In this document: one piece after another, positions 1 through 9,900 of the stretch
Position numbering within the stretch: the first letter of the stretch is position 1
Layout of the letters: every line of letters begins with the position of its first letter
Assembly: GCA_934351925.1 (NCBI GenBank)
Contig: CAKRJT010000021.1
Location: 1-45,316 of the forward strand
Direction of reading: 5' to 3'
Length of the DNA stretch: 45,316 nt
DNA from: an uncultured Lachnospiraceae bacterium
GTDB lineage: Bacteria; Bacillota; Clostridia; Lachnospirales; Lachnospiraceae
Notes under the pieces: model-generated
What the model saw: only the letters and a program-made list of their open reading frames with translations
What the model was told of the DNA's origin: nothing
Databases searched by the model: none
Translations under genes and position numbers: made by a program

Positions 1-2847
1 GTCATCAACATAGCTGCAGCTCAGCGAAAGCTCCTTTATCGATGCCTTTTTCTCTATAAATTTAAGTCTCACCATAATCTGGTTTTTATCTGGAAATTCA
101 CCTATATCCCAGCCATGCCGCCCCTCGCTTGATACGGGCTCCAAAAATTCCTTGAGTGCCTTATCAATCTCGTTTATGAGTGAATAGGAATTTTCACGCT
201 CATATACATGCACCCAGAGTGTCACGGATACCTTTACATACACCGGCAGTACAACCTTAATCTTCAGTAAAGAAGTTTTGGAGCTGCCCGTGGCAGTAAT
301 CTCGCAGCAGCTTTCAATATAATCGATAAGCTGCGTTTTCATTCTGTAAAAGGACGCGTCGCCCACGGAAAAATCCCGCATCAGGAGCACAATATTGATA
401 TCTCCGTCAGTATCGCAGAGGCATTTCGCCTTGTCTATATTTTCTGAAAAGGATTCTGCAACCCTCTCGTAGTCCCCCGCTGTAATAAGCCTGTTACCCG
501 TTCCGAGCCTGAACGCCTGGGTGGTAAACATTCTGCTCACATTTTCGAAATCCGTTCCGCCGAAAGCAGGATACGGATTTCTTATACGGCTTATCCGGTT
601 GGCTGTTCCCAGTCCCATGCCGATGCTTCCGGCAGGGACATTTCCGCTGCGGCCATCGCAGACTCTCGGTTCAACGATAAAAGCCGTGTCGCCTGTGACC
701 TTAGGTATCAGCTTGTGTATTCCGTCAGAAAAGCATATGCTTGCGCTCGTTCTGTCAAGTCTGTAGCATCTTATGCTGTCACAGTCCGAAAAGCTCTCCG
801 TCTCCGTCCATAGTCTGTAAAAGCTCCTTATGCTGCCGTTCATGTCATACTCTGCCCGGCATTTGTCAGGGTTATATTTTATATACTCCTCCGCCTCGGC
901 GCTTGTAACCGAGTCAATCTCATTTACCCATACCCTGGCATCATACAGATTGTCAATTCCAAGCTTGAATTTCATGTCAGCCTGTGGTCTTTCAATCGAA
1001 AATTCAATCGGTTCAAGTGTATGTACATTTTCCGCCTCGACAACATTAAACAAAATCTCCTCGACAATCGGAAGCTCCCTGTGGTTATCGTCATCGGCAA
1101 ACACCACCCTAATAAAATACTCATCCGCGCCCATAATTGATATTTTCCCAAAATCCGACGGCGGAATAAATGATACAATCCCCGACGTGCTGAAGCCGTT
1201 GGTGTTGTCTATAACACCCAAGGTCTTAAATCCATTGTCAGAGGAATATTCAAAGCTTAATATCCCTCCCCCCGCGTTTCTCCGGTTTTCTGTTTTAAAG
1301 AAAATATTGACCGGTCCATACTCCGGTTTCTCATCCAGCCCTATATATATCGCATTTTTGTCGTTAAGCTCTCCCTTCAGGCGGATACCTTCCAAAAAGC
1401 CCGTCCCTTTCCTTTTCTCATAGCCGGATACGAGCTCGTATCTTTCTATCACGGCGGGGTTAAAACTGTTGTCATATCCGAGTTCAAGTCCTGATATAAG
1501 CGGTATAAGGTGTCTTGATGGCATGTTGTAGCAGTTGTCAGCCCTGACGATGCGGATTCTCATCGCATAACCGTTGTAGCCCGTCATATCCGCCCTTATC
1601 CAGTCATCAGGGCACGAAGTATGTAAAACCATTTTTCCCACATATCTGCCGTCAAAGAGTTCAGCCGCGTTCTCATCTGTAATGTTAAGGGTACGCCACC
1701 CCGCCGCAGAATAATATTCATATACAACCTTGTCCACCCTGACATCGGTATATCTTGTCTCAATCTCGTTTTGCGGCTTTCTTTTTATTATCCTCAAATC
1801 AGGCTCGGGCTTTGGCGGCTCCCCGAGAACCCTCTCCTCAAAGGACAGCTCAAAGGATATCGTGAGTTGTGCACCCGAATGAATAAAACACTGTTCACTT
1901 CCTATGACAAATTCCTGATATACTCCGATGCTGTTACCGAATGCCTGTATATTTTGTCCTGTACATTCAATGTTATTTCCCAGCATAAAATCGGGCTTTA
2001 TCCTGTCGAGCCTGCCGGTAACCTCTATCTTGTCGATTACGCAGTCGCTGCCGTTATTCTTCATGCGCCTTAATATAACCGCCTGTTCCGTCGTGTCATC
2101 TTCCATCGTGTAATATCGCGGCAGTTCATCAAAAAAAACAACAGCATAGTCAGCCCTCGCCGCTGTCACCTTTAAAGGCTTTATGCCTCCGTCCGACGGG
2201 TACATAAGGCAGAAGTTTCCTTCATTTATCTCGTCCCCGAGCTTCATGTTCGAATGAAACCTGATTGTTATTGGAACATTCATATCGTGGAATGCATTAT
2301 GATGAAAAAATACCGCTTCCGCCTCCGGTTCTTCCCGGTCAGCCCTGCTTTTAAAATCTATACCATCAAACCGCTCGACGGTGATACATTCCGTCTCCTC
2401 ACCTAACAGGCGCGGGACATAATTCTTCCCATATTTTAAAATTTTCTGACCCATGGTGCCATTCTCGACAATAATTCTGCTTATGCCGGTCTGGGAAACA
2501 TATACAGGCGTACAGCTCTCAAATATTCCCCTGCCATCATCGTCCATATCGGCGATAAAGCATGTTGACCTTGGCAGCATTATCCCTCTGTTGCCCTTGG
2601 TGACCTCAAGCTGCAAAAGCACCTTTGAGGCATATGCCCTCCTCGGCGTTATCTGAAGCATTCTGATATACTGCTCATGAAAGGTCTCATTCATTCCGTC
2701 ATACATCTTCCTGCTGTCATTCATCTGTTTTGCATAAATCATTGCTATGACAGCACCGGCATCGGGATTGTCAAAATCCACCCTCCATTCCGGCGTGTAT
2801 GAGAGTGCAAGCCTCTCTATCTTTTTTAAGATCTCCCTGTAGTCCAT
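1..2847 (-). CDS. Baseplate J-like protein of a contractile injection system (Afp11/Pvc11 type), 3' end outside window
   Basis: The minus frame is open from an ATG at 2847 to the window edge (949 codons, no stop), so the C-terminus is missing. Upstream AGAGGG lies 8 nt before the ATG. The N-terminus (MDYREILKKIERLALSYTPE, then WRVDFDNPDAGAVIAMI) resembles the opening of large Afp11-like baseplate proteins, which begin with a conserved D-x-G-xxxxx-hydrophobic block. Around residue 780-800 the sequence ITAGDYERVAESF matches the motif that introduces the C-terminal part of baseplate J proteins. In known systems this family forms the wedge ring that links sheath and hub. It follows the gp25-like gene by 13 nt, the usual order gp25 then gpJ/Afp11. 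The family call is good; the full length is unknown. Confidence 0.8.
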   Translation of the reverse strand, partial: MDYREILKKIERLALSYTPEWRVDFDNPDAGAVIAMIYAKQMNDSRKMYDGMNETFHEQYIRMLQITPRRAYASKVLLQLEVTKGNRGIMLPRSTCFIADMDDDGRGIFESCTPVYVSQTGISRIIVENGTMGQKILKYGKNYVPRLLGEETECITVERFDGIDFKSRADREEPEAEAVFFHHNAFHDMNVPITIRFHSNMKLGDEINEGNFCLMYPSDGGIKPLKVTAARADYAVVFFDELPRYYTMEDDTTEQAVILRRMKNNGSDCVIDKIEVTGRLDRIKPDFMLGNNIECTGQNIQAFGNSIGVYQEFVIGSEQCFIHSGAQLTISFELSFEERVLGEPPKPEPDLRIIKRKPQNEIETRYTDVRVDKVVYEYYSAAGWRTLNITDENAAELFDGRYVGKMVLHTSCPDDWIRADMTGYNGYAMRIRIVRADNCYNMPSRHLIPLISGLELGYDNSFNPAVIERYELVSGYEKRKGTGFLEGIRLKGELNDKNAIYIGLDEKPEYGPVNIFFKTENRRNAGGGILSFEYSSDNGFKTLGVIDNTNGFSTSGIVSFIPPSDFGKISIMGADEYFIRVVFADDDNHRELPIVEEILFNVVEAENVHTLEPIEFSIERPQADMKFKLGIDNLYDARVWVNEIDSVTSAEAEEYIKYNPDKCRAEYDMNGSIRSFYRLWTETESFSDCDSIRCYRLDRTSASICFSDGIHKLIPKVTGDTAFIVEPRVCDGRSGNVPAGSIGMGLGTANRISRIRNPYPAFGGTDFENVSRMFTTQAFRLGTGNRLITAGDYERVAESFSENIDKAKCLCDTDGDINIVLLMRDFSVGDASFYRMKTQLIDYIESCCEITATGSSKTSLLKIKVVLPVYVKVSVTLWVHVYERENSYSLINEIDKALKEFLEPVSSEGRHGWDIGEFPDKNQIMVRLKFIEKKASIKELSLSCSYVDD

Positions 2848-2860
2848 ATACACCGCCCTC

Positions 2861-3262
2861 TTATATCTCCTGATTTATGTCAAACGGAAACACAACCGTG
2901 TCCGTCCTATCGTTCTCCCGCAACGTATAATCAATATATACCAGCAGGCCGCCCTCCCTGTCAGAGGACGAGAAACTGACATCGACATTCTTTACGCGGG
3001 GCTCGTTCCTTGTTATGTCCCCGGCGAGCTCCTTTGACATGAGATTTAGCATTGTCGCTGAGGTCTCCATAAACGTATAGCCCAAGATGCCGCTCCCATA
3101 GGCGGGACGGACAAATCTCTCGCTTTTTGCCGTATTAAGTATCATGTATATCGACTGTCTGACTGCCTGCGTATCATAAGTCATCTCAAATCTTCCTGTT
3201 GCCGGATTGACTTTCGGCGGAAACTCTATTCCTTTACCTGAACCTGATAAACCTTGCTGCAT
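2861..3262 (-). CDS. gp25-like baseplate wedge protein (GPW/gp25 family)
   Basis: A 133-residue protein whose core reads VRQSIYMILNTAKSERFVRP followed by GSGILGY. This is the hallmark of GPW/gp25 wedge proteins: helical QSI..IL.T..GER followed by P.FG. The family is normally 110-150 residues, so the length fits. In T4-like baseplates and in Afp/PVC this protein nucleates sheath assembly and sits next to the gpJ-like wedge. The gene lies between the spike (21-nt gap) and the baseplate J-like gene. The start has AGGA about 5 nt upstream. Note GSG rather than the more usual FG-L sequence after the conserved proline, a mild divergence. Confidence 0.88.
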   Translation of the reverse strand: MQQGLSGSGKGIEFPPKVNPATGRFEMTYDTQAVRQSIYMILNTAKSERFVRPAYGSGILGYTFMETSATMLNLMSKELAGDITRNEPRVKNVDVSFSSSDREGGLLVYIDYTLRENDRTDTVVFPFDINQEI

Positions 3263-3283
3263 AGTAATCCTGTCCCCTTTTAA

Positions 3284-4093
3284 TTATCCAAGCTTTATTA
3301 TTGAACTCTCCACTATAAAGCTGCTTCCAGCCGAAACCTTGTGTGCAGAGCCCGAATTTACCATCATATTCTGCGCCTCAACCTTGCATATTCCCTGCGA
3401 TGTGATTTTCATGCTGTCATCGGAATTAACCTTAAGTTTTCCGCATTTCAGTGAAAAATTCCCGCTTTCACCATTTATGTCAAGCTCCACGTCGCCCACC
3501 TTGATCTTTAACTTTTTCTCCGCCAAAAGCTGTATCGTGCCAGTCTCGGAATTAATGCGGACACTGTTTTTCTTTTCCTTGTCCGCAAGCTCGATACTGC
3601 TCTTCTCATTGTCTATTGTCATTTTTAATTTCTGATTGGAGGAATTAATAATTATTTTGTCATTCTCCCCATCCTCGGAGTCCTCATCGACAAACATTAT
3701 TGTGTTGCCGTTTCTTGTGGTGATAACCTTATTTTTGTTGTGCTCATCAGTGTTCCTTGAGACAAAACTGCTTGCAGAAACGGGTATGCAGCCTATCACA
3801 AACGGTTTCTCGATGCTTCCGTCCTCGAACGTGAGAAGCACCTGGTCGCCAATCTCCGGCACAAAGAGTGAGCCCCACTTTTTACCCGCATATGGCATCG
3901 CAAGTCTGGCCCATTTTAACACATTTGCCTCCTTATCCCTTAAAGGTATCCTAACGCAGACACGCCCGGGCATGTTTTCATTGTAATTTTCCGTTACCGT
4001 TCCCACAACCGTTCCGAATATACGGTTGTCTCCTATATCGCTTCTCGCCGCCTTTTTTCCTGCTATATCATCTATCACATCATATAAACCCAT
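3284..4093 (-). CDS. gp5/VgrG-like central spike protein (phage baseplate assembly protein V type)
   Basis: A 269-residue protein. Residues 25-105 form an OB-fold-like segment with the typical features GTVVGTVTENYNENMPGRV, a W-A-R-xxxP, then GSLFVPEIGDQVLL and F.DGS.EKPFVIG, as in gp5, VgrG and gpV proteins. The C-terminal 110 residues alternate polar and hydrophobic residues (KIKVGDVELDINGESGNFSL and onward), expected for the triple-stranded beta-helix of the spike shaft. GAAGGAG lies 7 nt before the ATG. It overlaps the 3' end of the hub gene by 14 bp, implying translational coupling and matched stoichiometry. A gp5 lysozyme domain is absent, as in other CIS spikes. The tip is probably capped by the PAAR-like protein at 13858-14232. 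Confidence 0.9.
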   Translation of the reverse strand: MGLYDVIDDIAGKKAARSDIGDNRIFGTVVGTVTENYNENMPGRVCVRIPLRDKEANVLKWARLAMPYAGKKWGSLFVPEIGDQVLLTFEDGSIEKPFVIGCIPVSASSFVSRNTDEHNKNKVITTRNGNTIMFVDEDSEDGENDKIIINSSNQKLKMTIDNEKSSIELADKEKKNSVRINSETGTIQLLAEKKLKIKVGDVELDINGESGNFSLKCGKLKVNSDDSMKITSQGICKVEAQNMMVNSGSAHKVSAGSSFIVESSIIKLG

Positions 4094-5240
4094 TTCTTAA
4101 CTCCTTCTCCACGGAATCCGAAGCCGCGATTATCCTGGTTCGAAAGCCGCTGTACTGGTCAATCCGGTGAATGACATTGACAATATAATATGTATTGGCA
4201 GCAGGCTTGCCAAAGCCCTTTATGACTATGTAATTACCCGGCTTCAATTCTGGAAGCCCGATAACCTCACAGTCGAGTTTTCCGAGCTTATATGCCGCGT
4301 TGTCCATAATATAGCCTGCCCTGTACTCTGCCTCCTCACGGCTTGACACCGACGCATCGATATTTATGCTTTTTTTGCCCTTGACAAAATTCTTTGCATA
4401 GGAACCGAGCGAAAGCTTATTTGTATTCTTCTTCTCGGCTTCAACGACACCCCCCTTGTCCACATCGACCCCTCGCACCGTTACGCTCTCGACGACTCCC
4501 GTAAAATCGTAGGCAGCTTCCATGGATATGATTCCCGACTTCGCCCCCAGCTCAATAGCTGTCGAAGCGCCGGTTCTCGCCTTTCTGAAAATCAGGTCGC
4601 CGCAGTCGATATAGAACTCATAATTGTATTTCTTTGCAGCCCTCACAATAAAATCATAGTCGCTCTCGCTTGTCATCTCAAGATTATATGCATCGTCGCC
4701 GCTTCTTGTACCCTTGTCCGGCGTGCTGCTTATCCTCATGTTCTTTATTATCTCAAGCCCCTGAAGCTTCGCATATGACACCTTTTCAAGTATCTCCCCG
4801 ACCGCATCACTGTAACAGGTGGAAATAAGCTGCCTGCAATAGCTTCCCGACATCATTGCACCCTTCGCATCCATGCACATTACGGACACATGCGGTAGCT
4901 GGCCTTTGCCGTAGCAAAAGGCTGTCCTCGCTATAAAACCCGTAAATACCGGCTTTGCAAGTGCCGCATAGCCCAGCAGGATTTCAACCTGAGACCCCAT
5001 TATTATGTATTTTTTCAGTTCATCCATGAGATAGCTGTCACTATCTTCGTCATAGCAGTTATATATAGAAAACTCCGCCATCGACGCCTCAAAGCCGCAT
5101 GTAAGCTCAACCGACAGATCGCTCACCACAAACTTATGTTTTCCGCCGGATATATCCTTGTGGTTGACACGCACTATGGCGACTTCATTTGTAAAATTCT
5201 CATAGCTTTCTTTAAGGTTATCATAGCTGTACTGTGCCAT
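4080..5240 (-). CDS. Baseplate hub protein, phage late control gene D / gp27-like
   Basis: A 386-residue protein resembling the gpD/gp27 hub family (the N-terminal half of VgrG). Visible features are the early beta-rich domain with MGSQVEILLGY and PVFTGFIA, then SESDYDFIVRAAKKYNYEFY, the conserved block in which a helix is followed by a strand carrying the hub fold, then a C-terminal LKPGNYIVIKGFG segment. In known systems a trimer of this protein adapts the six-fold tube to the three-fold spike. It precedes and overlaps the spike gene, an arrangement found in Afp8-like modules where hub and spike may be fused; here they are separate. GAGAGG lies upstream of the ATG. Confidence 0.88.
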   Translation of the reverse strand: MAQYSYDNLKESYENFTNEVAIVRVNHKDISGGKHKFVVSDLSVELTCGFEASMAEFSIYNCYDEDSDSYLMDELKKYIIMGSQVEILLGYAALAKPVFTGFIARTAFCYGKGQLPHVSVMCMDAKGAMMSGSYCRQLISTCYSDAVGEILEKVSYAKLQGLEIIKNMRISSTPDKGTRSGDDAYNLEMTSESDYDFIVRAAKKYNYEFYIDCGDLIFRKARTGASTAIELGAKSGIISMEAAYDFTGVVESVTVRGVDVDKGGVVEAEKKNTNKLSLGSYAKNFVKGKKSINIDASVSSREEAEYRAGYIMDNAAYKLGKLDCEVIGLPELKPGNYIVIKGFGKPAANTYYIVNVIHRIDQYSGFRTRIIAASDSVEKELRNGFI

Positions 5241-5253
5241 GCGTTTTTACCTC

Positions 5254-6081
5254 TCATCTTTTATATACCATCAATTCCCCTGCCATTCGCAATGTGTTTT
5301 CGACATCGTCCGTGAGCACATCTGCCTTCTTCTCAAACAGTCTGTCAAACGCCTTGTCCATATATTTTGCATTTTCCGAGTCCTCGATGCCGTGAAACAC
5401 TGTGATGCTTAGCGTAACCACTCCCCTTATCGGATTTCCCATCGTGTCGAACATCACATATTTTATTTCTTCCCCGGTAATCATTCCCGATATGGTCATT
5501 TCTCCCCATATAAAAACCACGTTTCTTGTCACTGAATTGTTGATTAGTGACAGCAATCCGTCAATCTGCTTCTGAACACTCCTGCAGCTTACCGCCTCCG
5601 CAACCGACGATGCCTTCAGTTTCTGTGTGAGTGAGCCATTTGCAAGCGCATTCCTCTTATCCCATATAAAAGCGGAGGTGGTCTGCGAGGCATCAAATAT
5701 AAGCGGAAGCGTCATTACGTTTTTGACTGATTTTGAAACTATGTATACATCCTTATCCACCTGTCCATTCTGCCCTTTGTCAGTAAATTGTGCCTGCACA
5801 TCAAAGCTAAGCTCAACTGGATTAAACTGAACCTCAAATGCCTTATACCCCTTATCCTTTATTATGCTGCCCGTCTGTGCCGACGATGCAGCGGTATTTT
5901 TTGCCTGCCTGTATGCACCCTCAAGCGCAAGTGCCGCAGCCCCGGCGATGGAATTGTCTGCACCGCCGGAAGTATTTTTCGATGTATTATTTATATCGGG
6001 TATACACAGTATGGCTTTGGTGAGCTTCACGTCATTGCCGCTTTGCTCTTCTCCGCCAAAAAGCTCTTTTATAAAATCCAT
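5254..6081 (-). CDS. CIS_tube-domain baseplate/tube-initiator protein (Afp7-like), second copy
   Basis: A 275-residue protein with the FEVQFNP signature near residues 82-88 and a closing MGNPIRGVVTLSITVF. Both are typical of the contractile injection system tube N-terminal domain found in Afp7/Pvc7, which joins tube and hub. Afp7 normally carries a LysM domain after this region. None is visible here: the protein ends shortly after the core in a helical tail. The AAGGTGAT ribosome site is strong. The neighbour at 6103-6903 is a clear paralogue with the same two motifs, so this looks like an old tandem duplication. The two copies differ widely elsewhere. Confidence 0.82.
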   Translation of the reverse strand: MDFIKELFGGEEQSGNDVKLTKAILCIPDINNTSKNTSGGADNSIAGAAALALEGAYRQAKNTAASSAQTGSIIKDKGYKAFEVQFNPVELSFDVQAQFTDKGQNGQVDKDVYIVSKSVKNVMTLPLIFDASQTTSAFIWDKRNALANGSLTQKLKASSVAEAVSCRSVQKQIDGLLSLINNSVTRNVVFIWGEMTISGMITGEEIKYVMFDTMGNPIRGVVTLSITVFHGIEDSENAKYMDKAFDRLFEKKADVLTDDVENTLRMAGELMVYKR

Positions 6082-6102
6082 TTATAATCACCTTTTTTTA
6101 AA

Positions 6103-6903
6103 TCACTGATTTATAAAGCTGTCATACGGCTGTCTCCAAGCTCCGAAGCTGCTGTCCTCACCGCCTCCTGCATATCCGAAGCACTCTATTGAGAGTGAGA
6201 CCTCCGCCCTTATCGGACTTCCATCCGGGGCAAACATCGTGTATTTCGCGTCCAGCTTTCTTAACATTCCCTGATACGAAAAACCGCCCCACACAAAGAC
6301 GACAAACCTTGTATTCTCATTGGAAATGGCTGATATAAAACCCTCCACCTGCGCCGCAACGGAATGTTTCCCGGTGCTTCCGGCAAGCTTGTTTATCTCC
6401 CGCTTTGCGCCCGCCTTGGCATAACTAAGATAGTTTGAATAGTCAGCAAAGGCCTCATCGCCCACATCATCAAAAAGCAGTGTGACGCCAAGCATAACCT
6501 CTGCTCCCTCTGGTGCCTTGGTGATATTCTCCTTTGAGGCGGAAAGGCTTTTCTGATTTACCGCCTCGAGCGTTTTTGCGTTTATCGCAAGGCTTTCGGG
6601 ATTGAACTGAACCTCGAATTTTTTGACGTTATCACCAAAATCAGGGCTCGAAAGCTGTGCCAGAATAGTTGACGGGACATAATTCTTTGCAAGCGTATTT
6701 AACTTATCCGTGACGTTTGATTTAAACTGCGAGTAGACGCCATTGCTAAGACTCGACTTGTTATCAACCTCCGTTACCTCCCGCTTTCTGTAATCACATA
6801 TCCCTATTATCGCCTTTTCCACACCTCCCGACGCCGTTCTTGCTGCATTTTTAATGCTCTTTCCGGCGACCGTCTGCGCGAGTGTGCCAACAACAGAATT
6901 CAT
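6103..6903 (-). CDS. CIS_tube-domain baseplate/tube-initiator protein (Afp7-like), first copy
   Basis: A 266-residue protein with KFEVQFNPESL at about residues 95-105, WGGFSYQGML and DGSPIRAEVSLSIECFGY near the end. This is the same domain as the next gene downstream. In phages the equivalent position, after the tape measure, is occupied by a LysM protein (for example XkdP of PBSX); here the tube-like domain is present but no LysM repeat can be seen. The N-terminal 70 residues are Ala/Lys/Ser-rich and contain GICDYRKRE. It follows the long repeat protein by 23 nt and precedes its paralogue by 21 nt. GGTGGGGA serves as the ribosome site. Confidence 0.82.
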   Translation of the reverse strand: MNSVVGTLAQTVAGKSIKNAARTASGGVEKAIIGICDYRKREVTEVDNKSSLSNGVYSQFKSNVTDKLNTLAKNYVPSTILAQLSSPDFGDNVKKFEVQFNPESLAINAKTLEAVNQKSLSASKENITKAPEGAEVMLGVTLLFDDVGDEAFADYSNYLSYAKAGAKREINKLAGSTGKHSVAAQVEGFISAISNENTRFVVFVWGGFSYQGMLRKLDAKYTMFAPDGSPIRAEVSLSIECFGYAGGGEDSSFGAWRQPYDSFINQ

Positions 6904-6926
6904 TTTATCCCCACCGCCTTTTCACA

Positions 6927-9900
6927 CTATATTCCGCGTCTTTTCCGCTCATTTTCAAGCCTGCGCTCAAGCTGGCCGTACACTCTCTCCGAAATATTGT
7001 TTATCTGGTTTGCTATGACATTGCTTATTTTTCTTTCCATGCCACTTTCATAGTCTATATCCTGCTGCCGGGTCTGACTTCCCGGCATACGGTCAGAATA
7101 ACCATAGTTTGATACGTCCGTCGCATTGCTTATATTGCTTATATTGCTGCTATAGTTTCTCGTCGTGCTCTCATTGCTTACATTTCTTACCGTCGTGCTG
7201 TTCATCTGCTGTGCATTGTACATGCCGGTATCACCGCTTTCCTGTGCCTCTCCACCCGGAAAGCTCAGGACAACATTCGACTGCGATATTCCCGTCAATT
7301 CTTTTGCCGTTGCCGGCTTCAGGCTGTTTCCGGTCAGGTATGACATATAAATATCTGTTTCGAAATTTTCCGGATACAAATTTTGTATGTTTGTATAATT
7401 TATGGTTTCTGAATATGTATTCTCTGAAGCTATATTTTGTGTATCTCCAGAATATATGATTTCCGGGTCTGTATTTTGTGTATTCTCAGAAAATGTACCT
7501 TCTGAATACATATTTTCTGAACTTACATTTTGCGTATTCCCTAAATTTATGTTTTCTGAACTTATTTCATCTGAATTTACACTTTGTATATTCCCAGAGC
7601 CTGTATTCTGTGTATCTCCCGAATACAGTATTTCCGTGCCCACACTTCGTATGTTCTCAGAATGTACGGCTTCCGGATTTATATTTTGTGCATTTCCCGA
7701 ATGTGCACCTTCCGGATTTATATTCTGAATATTCTCCAAACGCATATCTTCCGACGCAGAACCATAATTCATATCGAAGCTGTCAGCTATATCCGGGTAC
7801 TTACTTACCGATAGCTCCGGCACTGATTGTACACGCGCTGATTGTGTATGCACTGATTGTGTATGCACTGATTGTGCATGTACTGATTGTGTACGCACTG
7901 ATTGTGCATGTAAATTCTGCACATTGGCAATCTGTGTATGCAGAATCTGTGATTTGGCAGCCTGTTCATGCACATTCTGTGCCTGTATAATTTTCCACAG
8001 CGTCTCGGCAAAGGATTGCAGATCAAGATATCGCTGTGATATGTTCCGGGTTTCATTTTTATTTTCCGTTTTTATGTTGCCTTGAAATATATTTGTTTTT
8101 CCGGTGCGGCTAAATTCAAAACTGAGCAGTTCCTCCAGCCTCTGCAATTCAACCTGATTATCGACATGAAACATCACCGCGCCATCGCTGTCTGTCTCCT
8201 GCGAGGCAGCGTTCTGCCATGAAGCATCATTTTGCTGCTGAATATCGCTTTGCTGCTGAATATCGTTTTGCTGCTGAATATCGCTTTGCTCAAGAGTATT
8301 ATTTTGCTGCAGGATATCATTCTGCTTCAAAATATTATTATGAATTGTAGACCGGGCAGTCTGTTCTTTATCGTCTCCATGGTTTTGCAGGTATATTTTT
8401 TCTGCCGCGATAAACTGCTCAGCAATGTCAATATACTGCCTTACTTGTCCTATATGTTTTATATCCGCATCTATACTGTCCATAAAAATATTTTCCGTTG
8501 TGCGGTTTATCTCCTGCATTACCGTCCCGTCTTCCCCATGCACTGCAGTACTACGTTCTTTATGCTCTGTTGTACTGCTTTTCCTTTCCGACATGTTGAT
8601 GACATTTTTTTTATCTGAATTTGAACTATTTTCTATATTATTTTCAATACTGTTTTTAATATTTATATCATTTTCTATATTGTTTTTTATGTCATTTTCA
8701 AAGTTATTACTAACATAGCCGCCCCTGCCACCGTCCTGGCTGCTCATATAATTCTCCGTATTATTTTTATAGAATTCTTCATTTCCATAGCTGTAAGAAT
8801 TATATTGGATATCACTGCCTGTCTCACTTATTTTATTGATGATGGTACCTGTTTTTTTCGAATTATCATCTATGTTATTTTCTATATTATGTTCTATATT
8901 ATTTTCCGTATTATTTTCTATACTGTAATCTGTATTATATCTTATATCACTCTTAGAATGATTATATACTGTTTCTGCCTCATTATATATATTGTTCTCA
9001 GAATATAATCTTTCATCGTGAGCTGCTGTTTCTGCGTCAATAAACACACTGTAATTCTGCACATACGCAAATTTTTCACGCATAAGATTATATACATTAT
9101 TTACAACATCGGCCGTATTAATATCCGTATTTTCAAGCTGAAAGATTTCTGTACCGTGATATTTTCCAATATTGGCGGTACCGGCAGCATAATCTGCACG
9201 ACCGTTTCCAATATGTTTATTTTCTATATATTTATTCCCTATATATTTGTTTCCTGTATATTTGTTCTCTGTATACTTGCTCCCTGTATATTTGTTTCCT
9301 GTATACTTATTCCCTGTATATTTTTCTATATATTTATTTTCTGTATTTTCGTTTTCTGCACTTATATATTTCTGCACACCATTCCGATACACGCGCTTAA
9401 TGATTTCACACACCGCACCTGCAAATACTTTCTGCATGTCACCATTGAAATATCTATCCGCGCCCGCAATTCCATACTCCATATTTTTAGAAATAGCAAC
9501 AAACGGATTTATGTACATATCCGCCGTTATATTTGCGGCATACAATTCTGTGTTATCCATGTAAGCTGAACTGTTTTTTTGCACTTCACTGCCATTTAGA
9601 ATATTCTTCCTATAAGCCGCATTATCTATTTTCAAAAGCTCCATAAGGAACTTACTTTTAGTAAGCTCAAGCTCCATGGCAGGTCTGTCAAAACTTACAG
9701 AGGACAAATTCATTATAAACTCTGCGTTTGAGCGCACAGCCTCCAAATATCTTTCATATGTCCTGTTATACCTGTTATCATCCTTTAACAGCCTCACTTT
9801 CGAGCTCGCAAAATAGCTTTTTATTTCAGACTGCAAATCGCTCTCTGCAATATTTTTATATATATTGTCAATCCTTTCCCTGTTCTCGATATTATTAACG

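Noticed and set aside
7821..9324. Regularly spaced short repeats that could suggest a CRISPR array.
   Set aside because: Units are contiguous 15- or 18-bp tandem copies without unique spacers, are coding and in frame, and no cas genes are present.
7109..9569. Several plus-strand open frames (for example 7478-7990, 8232-8618, 9018-9569) with repetitive Leu/Ile/Val/Tyr-rich products.
   Set aside because: They are mirror translations of the minisatellites in the minus-strand CIS gene; they lack ribosome sites and their composition follows the repeats.
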